64,000 nucleotides of DNA. Origin: Selenomonadaceae bacterium (GTDB lineage: Bacteria; Bacillota; Negativicutes; Selenomonadales; Selenomonadaceae). Under the pieces are notes generated by a model. The model made no database searches. It worked only from the letters and a program-made list of their open reading frames with translations, and was not told the DNA's origin. The position numbers and the translations under genes are program-made. The stretch is taken from assembly GCA_017515635.1 (NCBI GenBank), contig JAFWFO010000005.1, positions 24,065 through 88,064 on the forward strand, in the 5' to 3' direction. Of this stretch, positions 29,701 through 37,213 are shown piece by piece. The stretch's first letter is position 1, and each line of letters opens with the position of its first letter.

Positions 29701-29778
29701 ACTGGTGATTTTGTAAGGGTCATTTTCCGTACCCGAACCGCTGAAGAAACGTTGCAGATCGAAAATGAATTCTTCCAT
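26767..29778 (-). pseudogene. RTX/GLUG-repeat adhesin-like gene with in-frame amber at codon 32
   Basis: If read through, a 1003-codon protein. ATG at 29778 follows AAGGAGATGATTGAC and begins MEEFIFDLQRFFSGSG; codon 32 (29683-29685) is TAG. The next frame-matched start is a TTG at 29490 with no ribosome site. After the stop the frame stays open to the end, with two repeats of a GTFDGG...GLFGYVG GLUG-like module, a bacterial repeat-fold linker with YTETD blocks, a Gly/Ser hinge, then about 27 RTX nonapeptides (GGxGxDxLx) over codons 665-910 that bind calcium, and a [15 protein letters not shown] end. No Sec signal; RTX proteins leave by type I secretion. Alignment with the internal copy suggests a recent point mutation. 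Confidence 0.8.
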
Positions 29779-29901
29779 GTCAATCATCTCCTTAAAATCG
29801 AATTACGCCCGAAGCGTCATACTTCGAGGAAGGGGCAATGTTACTTTCTGATTATTCTATCGGCAGTTTATCATTATCGATTAACCGTTGTAAAGGCACC
29901 G

Positions 29902-30011
29902 ACAAAAAAATATCCCCTGCACGAATGCGGGGATTTTTTTATTTCGTTGGTGAAAGTTTATTTCTTCGTAAGAGTCGAGCCGCTCAGTTGCCACGTCGAT
30001 TCGCCGATATC
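29902..30011 (-). pseudogene. 3' scrap of a second RTX gene with its terminator
   Basis: On the minus strand the sequence reads [16 protein letters not shown] then TAA at 29958, followed by a hairpin CCCCTGC/GCGGGG with T-run. Both parts match the end of the RTX gene at 26716-26815 closely. Nothing of the body remains upstream. The rest of the 29779-30112 gap holds the upstream region of the RTX gene; I see no other gene in it. Confidence 0.85.
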
Positions 30012-30112
30012 TTTTTTTGCGTAAACCAATCACTTATTTTCAATGAAGGAATATTTTTCCGTGCGTCGAAGTTAGCCAAAAAATTTTTTGTTGATTGAGA
30101 GGAACGACAGAC

Positions 30113-31306
30113 ATGGGGGCTAACGATGCGGCAATCAAGGAGGCGTTAAAAAAACTTCGCCATAACAAGGAGCAACAGAAAGCCAAAGACGATGCGGCGA
30201 TAAAAAAAGCCCTCGTCACGATAAAGGTTTTCGGCGTGGGCGGCGGAGGCAACAGCGTCTTGAAAAGAATTGCCGAAAGTAATTTTTTGGATATTGATTT
30301 GGTCGCGGTGAATACGGATTCGCACGCGCTGAGTTTTTCAAACTCAAATGCGATTCGTTCGGTGCAGATCGGCGAAGCGATAACCAAAGGACGTGGCACG
30401 GGCGGACGAGTCGAACTCGGCGAACAGGCGGCGAAAGCTGATTCCGAACGTTTAAAGTCGATGATGACCGGCGCGGACATGATTTTTATCACTGCGGGCA
30501 TGGGCGGCGGCACGGGCACGGGAGCAGCTCCGGTTGTGGCGCGGCTCGCCAAAGAACTCGGCATGTTGACGGTCGGCGTCGTTACACTTCCGTTCAGCTT
30601 TGAAGGTCGTCGCAAACAACGCATTGCCAACGAAGGCATTGTAAAAATGCAGTCGTACATGGACGCGCTGATTGTCGTCAAGAACGATAATTTAATGAAG
30701 CTCCCCGAAAACAAAGATCTGTCAATGGTCGACGCCTTTCACGAAGCGGATTCGGTTTTGCGGCAGGCAATTCGTTGCGTTGCGGAACTCATCTTGACAA
30801 TCGGCGTGATTAACGTTGACTTCGCGGACATGACGACAATTTTCCGTCAAAGCGAATCAGCTGATGCGTTGCTCGGTATCGGTCGCAGTAAAATCAGCGC
30901 GGTTAAAGCCGTGCAAGAGGCGATTAACAGCCCGTTGATTGACAAGTCGTTGAAGGGCGCACGCGGAATTATTTTGAACATTACGGGCGACGAAACTTTA
31001 CCGATTCACGACGTGAACGCCGCCGCAAGTTACATCTTCAGCCAGACCGAAGACGACGTAAATATTATTTTGGGCACGGTCATTGATAAATCGATGAACG
31101 GCATGATTCAAGCGACGATTATCGCGACGGACTTCGCCGACAGTCTCGCGCTCAAGTCGCCGACAATCGAAGTGCCCAAGTCAAATGTCACCGTGTCGAA
31201 AGGCTTTGACTTCAACGCGCCGAAGCCGCAACCGCAACAAAATAAATCGAACGTTTTGCAGTTGCCGAATTTCACTTTCACTTTCGGGCGTAGTGGTGAC
31301 AAATAA
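30113..31306 (+). CDS. FtsZ-like tubulin-family GTPase, divergent paralogue
   Basis: 397 aa. The GTPase core is intact: FGVGGGGNSVLKRI, tubulin signature GGGTGTGAAPVVA, PFSFEGRRK, and the T7 catalytic loop INVDFADMTTIF with both Asp. Differences from canonical FtsZ: a basic 40-residue N-terminal extension (IKEALKKLRHNKEQQ), RGTGGRVELGEQAA in place of GAGANPEVG, and no C-terminal FtsA/ZipA-binding peptide (ends FTFTFGRSGDK). It lies outside any division cluster, next to tcdA. Either the cell's second FtsZ or a specialised polymer; it should be able to bind and hydrolyse GTP. Confidence 0.82.
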   Translation: MGANDAAIKEALKKLRHNKEQQKAKDDAAIKKALVTIKVFGVGGGGNSVLKRIAESNFLDIDLVAVNTDSHALSFSNSNAIRSVQIGEAITKGRGTGGRVELGEQAAKADSERLKSMMTGADMIFITAGMGGGTGTGAAPVVARLAKELGMLTVGVVTLPFSFEGRRKQRIANEGIVKMQSYMDALIVVKNDNLMKLPENKDLSMVDAFHEADSVLRQAIRCVAELILTIGVINVDFADMTTIFRQSESADALLGIGRSKISAVKAVQEAINSPLIDKSLKGARGIILNITGDETLPIHDVNAAASYIFSQTEDDVNIILGTVIDKSMNGMIQATIIATDFADSLALKSPTIEVPKSNVTVSKGFDFNAPKPQPQQNKSNVLQLPNFTFTFGRSGDK

Positions 31307-31307
31307 C

Positions 31308-31991
31308 ATGGACGACAGATTTCAACGGTTGCGCATTTTAATCGACGAAGAAAATTTTTGCAAGCTCAACGCGGCGACGGTTGCAATTTTCGGTATCGGC
31401 GGTGTCGGCTCGTTTACTGCGGAAGCGTTGGCGCGTTCGGGTATCGGACATTTAATTTTGGTCGACAAAGATTTTATCGACGTGACGAACATCAACCGCC
31501 AACTGCACGCGATGACTTCGACGGTCGGTCGCTCAAAAGTTGAAGTCATGCGCGAAAGAATTCTTGATATAAATCCCGCCGCTAAAGTCGACGCGATACA
31601 AAAATTTTTCCTGCCCGACGCAAATATCGAGGATTTTTTTATCTGCAAATTTGATTACGTTGTCGACGCGATTGACAACCTTACCGCGAAAATTTTTCTG
31701 GTCGAAGAGTGCAACCGTCGCGGCATAAAAATTATTTCGAGTATGGGCGCGGGCAACAAATTAAATCCGACGCGATTCAAAGTCGGCGACATTTATCAAA
31801 CGAGCGTTGATCCCGTTGCGAAAATTTTGCGCAAGAAACTTCGTGAACGCGGCGTTAAAAATCTGCGCGTCGTTTGGTCAGACGAAATGCCGCGCCCCGT
31901 AGAAAATCTTATCGGGAGCACGGCATTTGTTCCGTCGGTTGTAGGATTGATTTTGGCAAGTGAAGTTGTCCGCGATTTGCTTAGCGAATAA
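31308..31991 (+). CDS. tcdA: tRNA threonylcarbamoyladenosine dehydratase (TcdA/CsdL)
   Basis: E1-like adenylating enzyme that cyclises t6A37 to ct6A. 227 aa: FGIGGVGSFTAEALARSGIG, DVTNINRQLHA, DAIDNLTAK, SSMGAGNKLNPTRF, and the GSTAFVPSVVGLILASEVV end. Short length and lack of the Cys pairs of MoeB support TcdA. Together with tsaB/tsaE in this window it completes part of the ct6A route. Its last 11 bases overlap the convergent csoR-type gene. Confidence 0.9.
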   Translation: MDDRFQRLRILIDEENFCKLNAATVAIFGIGGVGSFTAEALARSGIGHLILVDKDFIDVTNINRQLHAMTSTVGRSKVEVMRERILDINPAAKVDAIQKFFLPDANIEDFFICKFDYVVDAIDNLTAKIFLVEECNRRGIKIISSMGAGNKLNPTRFKVGDIYQTSVDPVAKILRKKLRERGVKNLRVVWSDEMPRPVENLIGSTAFVPSVVGLILASEVVRDLLSE

Positions 31992-32295
31992 ATTGTTCGA
32001 TTGCCTTGTTGAGACGTTCAAGCGCGTCGGTGTCGTTGTCTTTAATCGCGTCAACTATGCAATGTTCCAAATGATCTTTCAAAATAATTCGTTGCACGGC
32101 TTTAATCGCGGCGTCGACGGCGGACAGCTGAATCAAAACTTCGGAGCAGTCGCGCCCGTCCTCAATCATTTTTTTCGTGGACTGCAAATGCCCGATAAGC
32201 CGCGCCATGCGATTTAGAACCGCTTTGGTCTGCGTGTGCGAATGTTTATGTTCGTGACAAATGATTGTGCCGTCTTCAAGTTGATGTTCGTGCAT
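31981..32295 (-). CDS. CsoR/RcnR-family metal-responsive repressor
   Basis: 104 aa all-helical DNA-binding repressor of the DUF156 family. RMARLIGHLQSTKKMIEDGRDCSEVLIQL and DHLEHC give the Cys-His...Cys ligand set seen in Cu(I)-sensing CsoR. The N-terminus carries a His-rich tail (ICHEHKHSH) that could hold extra metal. GGGAGG precedes the ATG. No obvious transporter target is beside it. Confidence 0.88.
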   Translation of the reverse strand: MHEHQLEDGTIICHEHKHSHTQTKAVLNRMARLIGHLQSTKKMIEDGRDCSEVLIQLSAVDAAIKAVQRIILKDHLEHCIVDAIKDNDTDALERLNKAIEQFIR

Positions 32296-32387
32296 TGCTT
32301 GCCTCCCGAAAGTTTTTGTGGAATTTTATTTTATGCGATTGACGGCGTCAAGGAAATTTGATAAATTCTGCGCGAGGTGATTTTAAA

Positions 32388-32543
32388 ATGGGTAAAGCTG
32401 ATTTTGCAAACAAGGTAAGAAACATGGCCAATCAAGCCCAAAAGGAAAATTCCGGCGGCGCGAAAAAACTCGGTGACGCGAGACGCGAAACTGTTCGGAA
32501 ATCCAACAACTCGGGCGAAAAAGATTCGGGACGCAAAGGCTGA
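32388..32543 (+). CDS. Small basic hypothetical protein
   Basis: 51 aa, rich in Lys, Asn and Gly (MGKADFANKVRNMANQAQ). GAGGTGA sits eight bases before the ATG and a terminator follows, so it looks real. Function unknown. Confidence 0.55.
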   Translation: MGKADFANKVRNMANQAQKENSGGAKKLGDARRETVRKSNNSGEKDSGRKG

Positions 32544-32565
32544 TATTTTTTGACGCAAACCAAAA

Positions 32566-32598
32566 ATTCCCCGTCAAATTTCGGCGGGGAGTTTTTTT
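32566..32598. terminator. Bidirectional terminator between the small gene and ychF
   Basis: CCCCG/CGGGG hairpin with flanking A- and T-runs between convergent genes. Confidence 0.85.
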
Positions 32599-32613
32599 GT
32601 GCGCAGGACGAAT

Positions 32614-33717
32614 TCACACGTTAAATCTGAAGTAAGTAACGTCGCCATCCTGCATGATGTAATCTTTGCCTTCGAGACGAACAAGCCCTTTGTCGCGGGC
32701 GGCGTTGATTGAGCCGAGTTTAATCAAATCGTCGTAGTTGACAATTTCTGCGCGAATAAAGCCGCGTTCAATGTCGCTGTGAATTTTGCCCGCCGCTTTG
32801 ACTGCAGGAGTTCCTTTGGCAATCGTCCAAGCACGGCACTCGTCCGCGCCCGCCGTCAGGAAAGTCATCAAGCCCAGCAAGTCAAATGCCGCGTGAATCA
32901 ATCTGTCGAGACCGGAACTTTCAAGCCCCAAATCGGCAAGAAATTCTTTAGCCTCGTCCGCGTCGAGTTCCGCAATTTCAGATTCGACTTTCGCGCAGAC
33001 AATGACGACTTGCGCACCTTCGTCGGCGGCGAGCTTGCGAACTTTCTGCACGTTGGGATTTTCTTCCGCGTCGGAAATTTCATCTTCGGCGACGTTGGCA
33101 ACGTAAAGCGTCGGTTTAAGCGTCAACAAATTTGCGTCACGAATCAAAAACAATTCGTCGTCCGTCAATTCCAAACTCCGCGCAGGTTTTGCCGCGTCCA
33201 AAGAATTTTTCACGCGCTCCAAAATTTCTGATTCGGCTTTGGCTTCCTTGCTGCCGGACTTCAAAAGTTTTGCAACCTTCGCCAAACGTTTTTCGACAAC
33301 GTCCAAATCCGCAAGACAAAGTTCCGTTTGAATCGTGTCGATGTCGCGCAACGGATCAATCGTGTCGGCAACGTGCGTGATGTTTTCGTCGACGAAACAG
33401 CGCACGACGTGGGCAATGGCGTCAACTTGACGGATGTGCTCAAGAAATTTATTGCCGAGACCTTCGCCCTTCGACGCACCTTTGACAAGACCGGCAATGT
33501 CCACGAAACGCACGAGCGCGGGCGTGGTTTTCTTCGAGGTATAAAGTTTCGTCAACACGTCAAGGCGGTTGTCGGGCACGGCAACGACTCCGACATTCGG
33601 CTCAATCGTGCAGAACGGATAATTTGCGGCTTCCGCGCCGGCTTTGGTTATCGCATTGAAAAGCGTCGACTTACCGACATTGGGCAGACCGACGATACCA
33701 ACTTCAAGATTACTCAT
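32614..33717 (-). CDS. ychF: YchF/OLA1-family ATPase
   Basis: About 367 aa ribosome- and stress-associated P-loop ATPase. Walker [26 protein letters not shown], switch [17 protein letters not shown], the changed NxxE nucleotide motif of OLA1 proteins and the TGS-like end [25 protein letters not shown] are all present. ATG 33717 has GGAGG upstream. A damaged copy of its first 15 codons lies 70-115 bases upstream, next to an IS element. Confidence 0.95.
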   Translation of the reverse strand: MSNLEVGIVGLPNVGKSTLFNAITKAGAEAANYPFCTIEPNVGVVAVPDNRLDVLTKLYTSKKTTPALVRFVDIAGLVKGASKGEGLGNKFLEHIRQVDAIAHVVRCFVDENITHVADTIDPLRDIDTIQTELCLADLDVVEKRLAKVAKLLKSGSKEAKAESEILERVKNSLDAAKPARSLELTDDELFLIRDANLLTLKPTLYVANVAEDEISDAEENPNVQKVRKLAADEGAQVVIVCAKVESEIAELDADEAKEFLADLGLESSGLDRLIHAAFDLLGLMTFLTAGADECRAWTIAKGTPAVKAAGKIHSDIERGFIRAEIVNYDDLIKLGSINAARDKGLVRLEGKDYIMQDGDVTYFRFNV

Positions 33718-33766
33718 AAAAAAATCCTCCGTAAAATTTTTAACGTCGCGGCGCGTCAACTGTTTA

Positions 33767-33785
33767 GTTACTTTTTAAAAGTAAC
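33767..33785. repeat. 19-bp palindrome, shared core at 48062
   Basis: GTTACTTTT-T-AAAAGTAAC is a perfect inverted repeat. Seventeen bases of it (33770-33786) recur exactly at 48062-48078 upstream of ctpA. Confidence 0.7.
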
Positions 33786-33788
33786 CTT

Positions 33789-33832
33789 GTCGACATTGGG
33801 CAGACCGACGATACCGACTTCAAGATTGCTCA
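33789..33832 (-). pseudogene. Fragment duplicating the 5' end of ychF
   Basis: On the minus strand it reads [16 protein letters not shown], matching codons 2-15 of ychF with about 40 of 44 bases identical; the start ATG is replaced by CTG and the homology ends exactly where the IS right end begins. Confidence 0.8.
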
Positions 33833-33837
33833 GTGAA

Positions 33838-33951
33838 CTACTCCCGCCTGTAGAGGTGGGAGTTTCCTGAATCAACGAGGTTGCGCCTTTGGTTGCGTCT
33901 TATTTCCTCTCATACAGGCTTTACTTTCCGCAGTTCCTGCGGTAGAAAACT
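33838..33951 (-). ncRNA. Predicted right-end omega (re)RNA of the TnpB element
   Basis: The region 3' of tnpB up to the right end is where TnpB systems encode their guide RNA. It holds hairpins (GCAGTTCCTGC-type and the terminal CTCCC..GGGAG stem). By family knowledge, the guide would be the bases just outside the right end, here the duplicated ychF 5' fragment. Confidence 0.4.
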
Positions 33952-35034
33952 TCAGGCTAGAATTTTCATGCCTTCGTTTTTGATATTTATCGCGGCGTTG
34001 TGATCTCTATCATGATGTACGTCGCATTTTGGGCAAGTCCATTCTCTCACCGTCAAATTTTTCGTTTCTGAATTTTGATAGCCGCATTCCGAACACAACT
34101 GACTTGACGGATACCATTTGTCGATTTTTACCAGAGTTTTACCTTGCCACTCAAGCTTATACTCCAACATTCGAGTGAACATCGCCCAGCCGTTATCTGA
34201 AATTGACTTGCCAAAACTAAATCGTCCGCCGCGCTTACGTTTCGCCATTGCTTTCAAGTCTAAATCTTCAATCGCTATCGCGTCGTAAGCGTTGACCAAT
34301 TTCGTCGATAACTTCTGCAGAAAATCTTTTCGCCGATTCGTCACTTTCTCATAGACGCGACTGAGCACTACTCGAATTTTTTCACGATTTTGACTTTCTC
34401 TCTTGCTTCGTGAAAATTTTTTCTGTACTCTGCGAAGTTTTTTTTGGGCTTGGCGAAAGTATTTTGGATAATTTGCCTGCTCGCCTGTTGACGCGACAAA
34501 AAGCCCGTTCATTGCGTAATCCAACCCCAAAAATATTTTCGGCACTATCGACAGTACTTGGTTTTCATACTCCGTCAAAATGCTAACAAAATATTTCCCG
34601 CTTGGAGTTTTGCTTATCGTTACGGTCTTTATTGTACCTTCAACAAGCCGATGAGCTTTGACTTTCACCCAACCGACTTTTGGCAATTTTATTTGTCCAC
34701 TCTCAATTCTCACTGAACCTTTCTGATTGTTCGTTGAATAACTTTGGTGATTCTTCTTGCTTTTGAAATGCGGTCCGCCGAAATGTTTCGGATTATTGCG
34801 GTGATTTTCAAAGGCGCGACTCAAATTCAGTTGCGCATTACACAGGGCGAGGCTGTCAACCTCTTTTAGCCACTCGAATTCTTCTTTATACTTTGCCGGA
34901 GTAATTGATTTTTTCTTCGCAAATTTATCGGCAAGCATTCGATTGTAGACGAAACGAACACAGCCAAACGTTTTGGCAAACATTATTCTTTGCTCGGCAT
35001 TCGGATAGATTCTAAATTTATAAGCTTTATTCAT
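33952..35034 (-). CDS. tnpB: TnpB, RNA-guided transposon nuclease
   Basis: 360 aa, complete. N-terminal MNKAYKFRIYPN helix-turn-helix part; RuvC residues in LGLDYAMNG, AIEDLDLKAM and DRDHNAAINI; zinc finger C-S-E-C-G ... C-P-K-C between the last two. TnpB proteins cut DNA guided by the element's right-end RNA. ATG 35034 chosen for GGAGGTGAAACGA upstream. All catalytic positions look intact. Confidence 0.92.
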   Translation of the reverse strand: MNKAYKFRIYPNAEQRIMFAKTFGCVRFVYNRMLADKFAKKKSITPAKYKEEFEWLKEVDSLALCNAQLNLSRAFENHRNNPKHFGGPHFKSKKNHQSYSTNNQKGSVRIESGQIKLPKVGWVKVKAHRLVEGTIKTVTISKTPSGKYFVSILTEYENQVLSIVPKIFLGLDYAMNGLFVASTGEQANYPKYFRQAQKKLRRVQKKFSRSKRESQNREKIRVVLSRVYEKVTNRRKDFLQKLSTKLVNAYDAIAIEDLDLKAMAKRKRGGRFSFGKSISDNGWAMFTRMLEYKLEWQGKTLVKIDKWYPSSQLCSECGYQNSETKNLTVREWTCPKCDVHHDRDHNAAINIKNEGMKILA

Positions 35035-35056
35035 TCGTTTCACCTCCGACAAATTC

Positions 35057-35085
35057 ATTATAGTTTTAAGTTGCATAAATATCAA
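35057..35085 (-). promoter_or_regulatory. tnpB promoter
   Basis: On the minus strand TTGATA, 17 bases, TATAAT: a near-consensus sigma-70 promoter 23 bases upstream of the tnpB ATG, inside the left end. Confidence 0.75.
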
Positions 35086-35234
35086 TGCGCGATTCATCCT
35101 GCCGCCTATAGAGGCAGGGGAATTCTCGCGCTAGGCGGTTAAAAATTGCCTCCAAAGTTTTTTGTTGAAGTCTAAGGCAGGAAAAATTTTCTGTCAAGGC
35201 GAAGAATTTTTGACGAGATGAAGCAACAAATTCC

Positions 35235-35264
35235 TAAAAGCTCAAAGCTTAAAGCTCAAAGCTA
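35235..35264. repeat. Heptamer array, AAAGCTN family
   Basis: AAAGCTC/AAAGCTT/AAAGCTC/AAAGCTA with a 7-bp step, just upstream of the next gene's ribosome site. Confidence 0.85.
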
Positions 35265-35282
35265 ATCCGTGAGGTGATTGAC

Positions 35283-36503
35283 GTGGGCAAAATGTTTGAG
35301 TCGACGCCCAAATATCGGAAAGGCTTAATCGGCGAAGAAATTATCCGAGATTTTTTGGAGTTTCACGGTTGCACGGTCAGCCGCCCGAAAGATACTGCGC
35401 CGAGTGGTTCATCACGCGTGGATTTCGTTTTGAACGCGCCGAAGAAATTTTCGTTGTGGAAAGGCACCGAGCTTGTCGAAGTCAAAGTTATGACAACAAT
35501 GGGCTATTCTTACGGTCGCTTCCCCGTGTACAATTTTCCGATAAATTTGATTGAAGATTATCGACGTTACGCCGCCGAGAAAAATTTACACCTGAATTTT
35601 TTCGTCGTGGACGAGGAGCGCGAACAAATTTTTTGGCGTGACATTGACGAGCTGGAAATTCCGTTGCGCGTGGAAGAAAGAACTTTTCCCGTCGACGTGG
35701 AGCATAAAAGCGGAATTTTTCATTATTATCACGTCAAGCAGTTTGTGCCCGTTGGCAGACCAAATTTCGCCGACTTGGAGCGGTTGCGTTCGATAAATCT
35801 TTCGCACGTCGACAAAAAAATTCTTCGCCCGCTCAAAGATGATGACGAACTTTCCGACGAAGAAATTATTTCCGAGAGCCGCGACGCCGTGAAAAATTTT
35901 TTGGATTTGACGTTGCCCGATGATTTGCCGACTTCCGACGAAAAAATTCCTTTGTTCGTTGACGCAATGCGCTCAAGCCTGCGACGAATCCCGACGTATC
36001 GTTTCCGCGAAATTTATCACGCCGTCCGAAATTTGAACGCCGCCGACGCAATGCCCGTCTTTGCCGAAAAATTTTATGCGTTGCTCGACACGGTCAAGCG
36101 CGAACGTCAACGGGCGTCGTATCAAACGCCGTATATTTTCAAGCCGAAAACTTCCGCAAAAAAATTCGCCGAACTTCACGCGCCCGACGACACGACGGTT
36201 GAAATTTTCGCGTTGGAAGGTGACGAGTCGAAACTTTTCGCCGAAATGTTTCATCTTGCCGAGGCGTTCGGTTGCGATACACGCGGGCTGATTCATTCGG
36301 ATTTTGGCAACGCCGTCAAAGCGACTTCGCGATTTTACACGCTGAATTTCGGATCGACGGACAAAAAAATTTCCGCCGTCCCCGTCAAAGATGTTCCCGC
36401 CATTTTGAGAGATTACGCGTTCAATCGCACTGACTACGCCGAAAAATTCTGCGCGGCAAAAAAATTTTCGTCATGGTGGAAAAATGCCGTCACGACGTTG
36501 TAA
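35283..36503 (+). CDS. Hypothetical protein with PD-(D/E)XK-like N-terminal domain
   Basis: 406 aa. The N-terminal 120 residues read GLIGEEIIRDFLEFHGC, SSRVDFVLN and ELVEVKVMTT: an E...D...ExK arrangement of a PD-(D/E)XK nuclease-like fold. The remainder is charged and unrecognised. GTG at 35283 with GAGGTGA six bases upstream is a better start than the GTG at 35274. A single gene between an IS and rnhB; no methyltransferase or helicase partner is visible. A restriction or DNA-repair role is possible but unproven. Confidence 0.6.
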   Translation: MGKMFESTPKYRKGLIGEEIIRDFLEFHGCTVSRPKDTAPSGSSRVDFVLNAPKKFSLWKGTELVEVKVMTTMGYSYGRFPVYNFPINLIEDYRRYAAEKNLHLNFFVVDEEREQIFWRDIDELEIPLRVEERTFPVDVEHKSGIFHYYHVKQFVPVGRPNFADLERLRSINLSHVDKKILRPLKDDDELSDEEIISESRDAVKNFLDLTLPDDLPTSDEKIPLFVDAMRSSLRRIPTYRFREIYHAVRNLNAADAMPVFAEKFYALLDTVKRERQRASYQTPYIFKPKTSAKKFAELHAPDDTTVEIFALEGDESKLFAEMFHLAEAFGCDTRGLIHSDFGNAVKATSRFYTLNFGSTDKKISAVPVKDVPAILRDYAFNRTDYAEKFCAAKKFSSWWKNAVTTL

Positions 36504-36540
36504 AAAAAATCCCCGTTACTCGGCGGGGAATTTTTATTTT
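36503..36540. terminator. Bidirectional terminator
   Basis: TCCCCG/CGGGGA hairpin between convergent genes, A-run before and T-run after. Confidence 0.85.
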
Positions 36541-37181
36541 GCCAACAAACTTTTGACCGGCTCGAACGTGCGGCGATGAATCGGCGTCGCTCCGAAATTT
36601 TTTATCGCGTCAAGATGAGCTTTCGTGCCGTAGCCGCGATTGTGTTCAAAACCATATTGCGGGAAAATTTTCGCCCAATCGTCGGCAAGTCTGTCGCGTG
36701 TGACTTTGGCGATAATCGACGCGGCGGCAATGGTTGCACTGAGCGCGTCGCCGTGAACAATCGCTTGCGAAGGAATTTCGCCGAAGTCAACTTTCATTGC
36801 GTCAGTTAAAACGAAATCGGGCGCAACGTCCAAACCGGCAACGGCGCGTTTCATGCCCGCCAACGTCGCCTGATAAATGTTCAGCTCGTCAATTTCGTCG
36901 ACTTCGACGCAAACGGCCTTGTAACTTATCGCCGCCGAAATAATTTTGTCGTAAAGATTTTCGCGAACTTTGGCGGAAAGTTTTTTTGAATCGTCAAGCC
37001 GCTCCAGATAAATATTTTCGGGCAAGATGACAGCCGCAACGACGACGCAACCGACCAGTGAACCGCGACCGGCTTCGTCGACGCCCGCAATTAATTTGTG
37101 TCTTTCGGCACGCGCCTGAGTCTCGAAACGGTAAAGATTTTCGACGCGCAGTTTATCCGCCTCGACGGAAAATTTTTTCAT
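36534..37181 (-). CDS. rnhB: Ribonuclease HII
   Basis: 215 aa. Cleaves the RNA strand of RNA-DNA hybrids and removes single ribonucleotides. IAGVDEAGRGSLVGCVVVAAV with the DEAGRG catalytic motif, DSKKLS, SIIAKVTRDR and HNRGYGTKAH. The only SD-like element (AGGAATTTGGA) is supplied by the adjacent heptamer array. Confidence 0.96.
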   Translation of the reverse strand: MKKFSVEADKLRVENLYRFETQARAERHKLIAGVDEAGRGSLVGCVVVAAVILPENIYLERLDDSKKLSAKVRENLYDKIISAAISYKAVCVEVDEIDELNIYQATLAGMKRAVAGLDVAPDFVLTDAMKVDFGEIPSQAIVHGDALSATIAAASIIAKVTRDRLADDWAKIFPQYGFEHNRGYGTKAHLDAIKNFGATPIHRRTFEPVKSLLAK

Positions 37182-37213
37182 TCCAAATTCCTAATTCCTA
37201 ATTCCTAATTCAT
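37182..37213. repeat. Heptamer array, AATTCCT family
   Basis: Four AATTCCT units in strict 7-bp step fill the whole spacer between lptF/G and rnhB; its complement provides AGGA before rnhB. Confidence 0.85.

Larger units (their letters stand above)
33833..35125 (-). mobile_element. IS200/IS605-type element carrying only tnpB
   Basis: About 1.3 kb. One ORF (tnpB) with subterminal hairpins at each end: CTCCC..GGGAG at 33840-33862 and CCTGCC..GGCAGG near 35098-35120, with a shared CTCTA(C/T)AGGCGG loop side. No TnpA (Y1 transposase) gene, so it depends on one elsewhere. Outer limits are estimates. Confidence 0.8.

Noticed and set aside
30113..31306. Canonical division ftsZ
   Set aside because: Missing C-terminal peptide, altered core segment and no ftsA/dcw neighbours.
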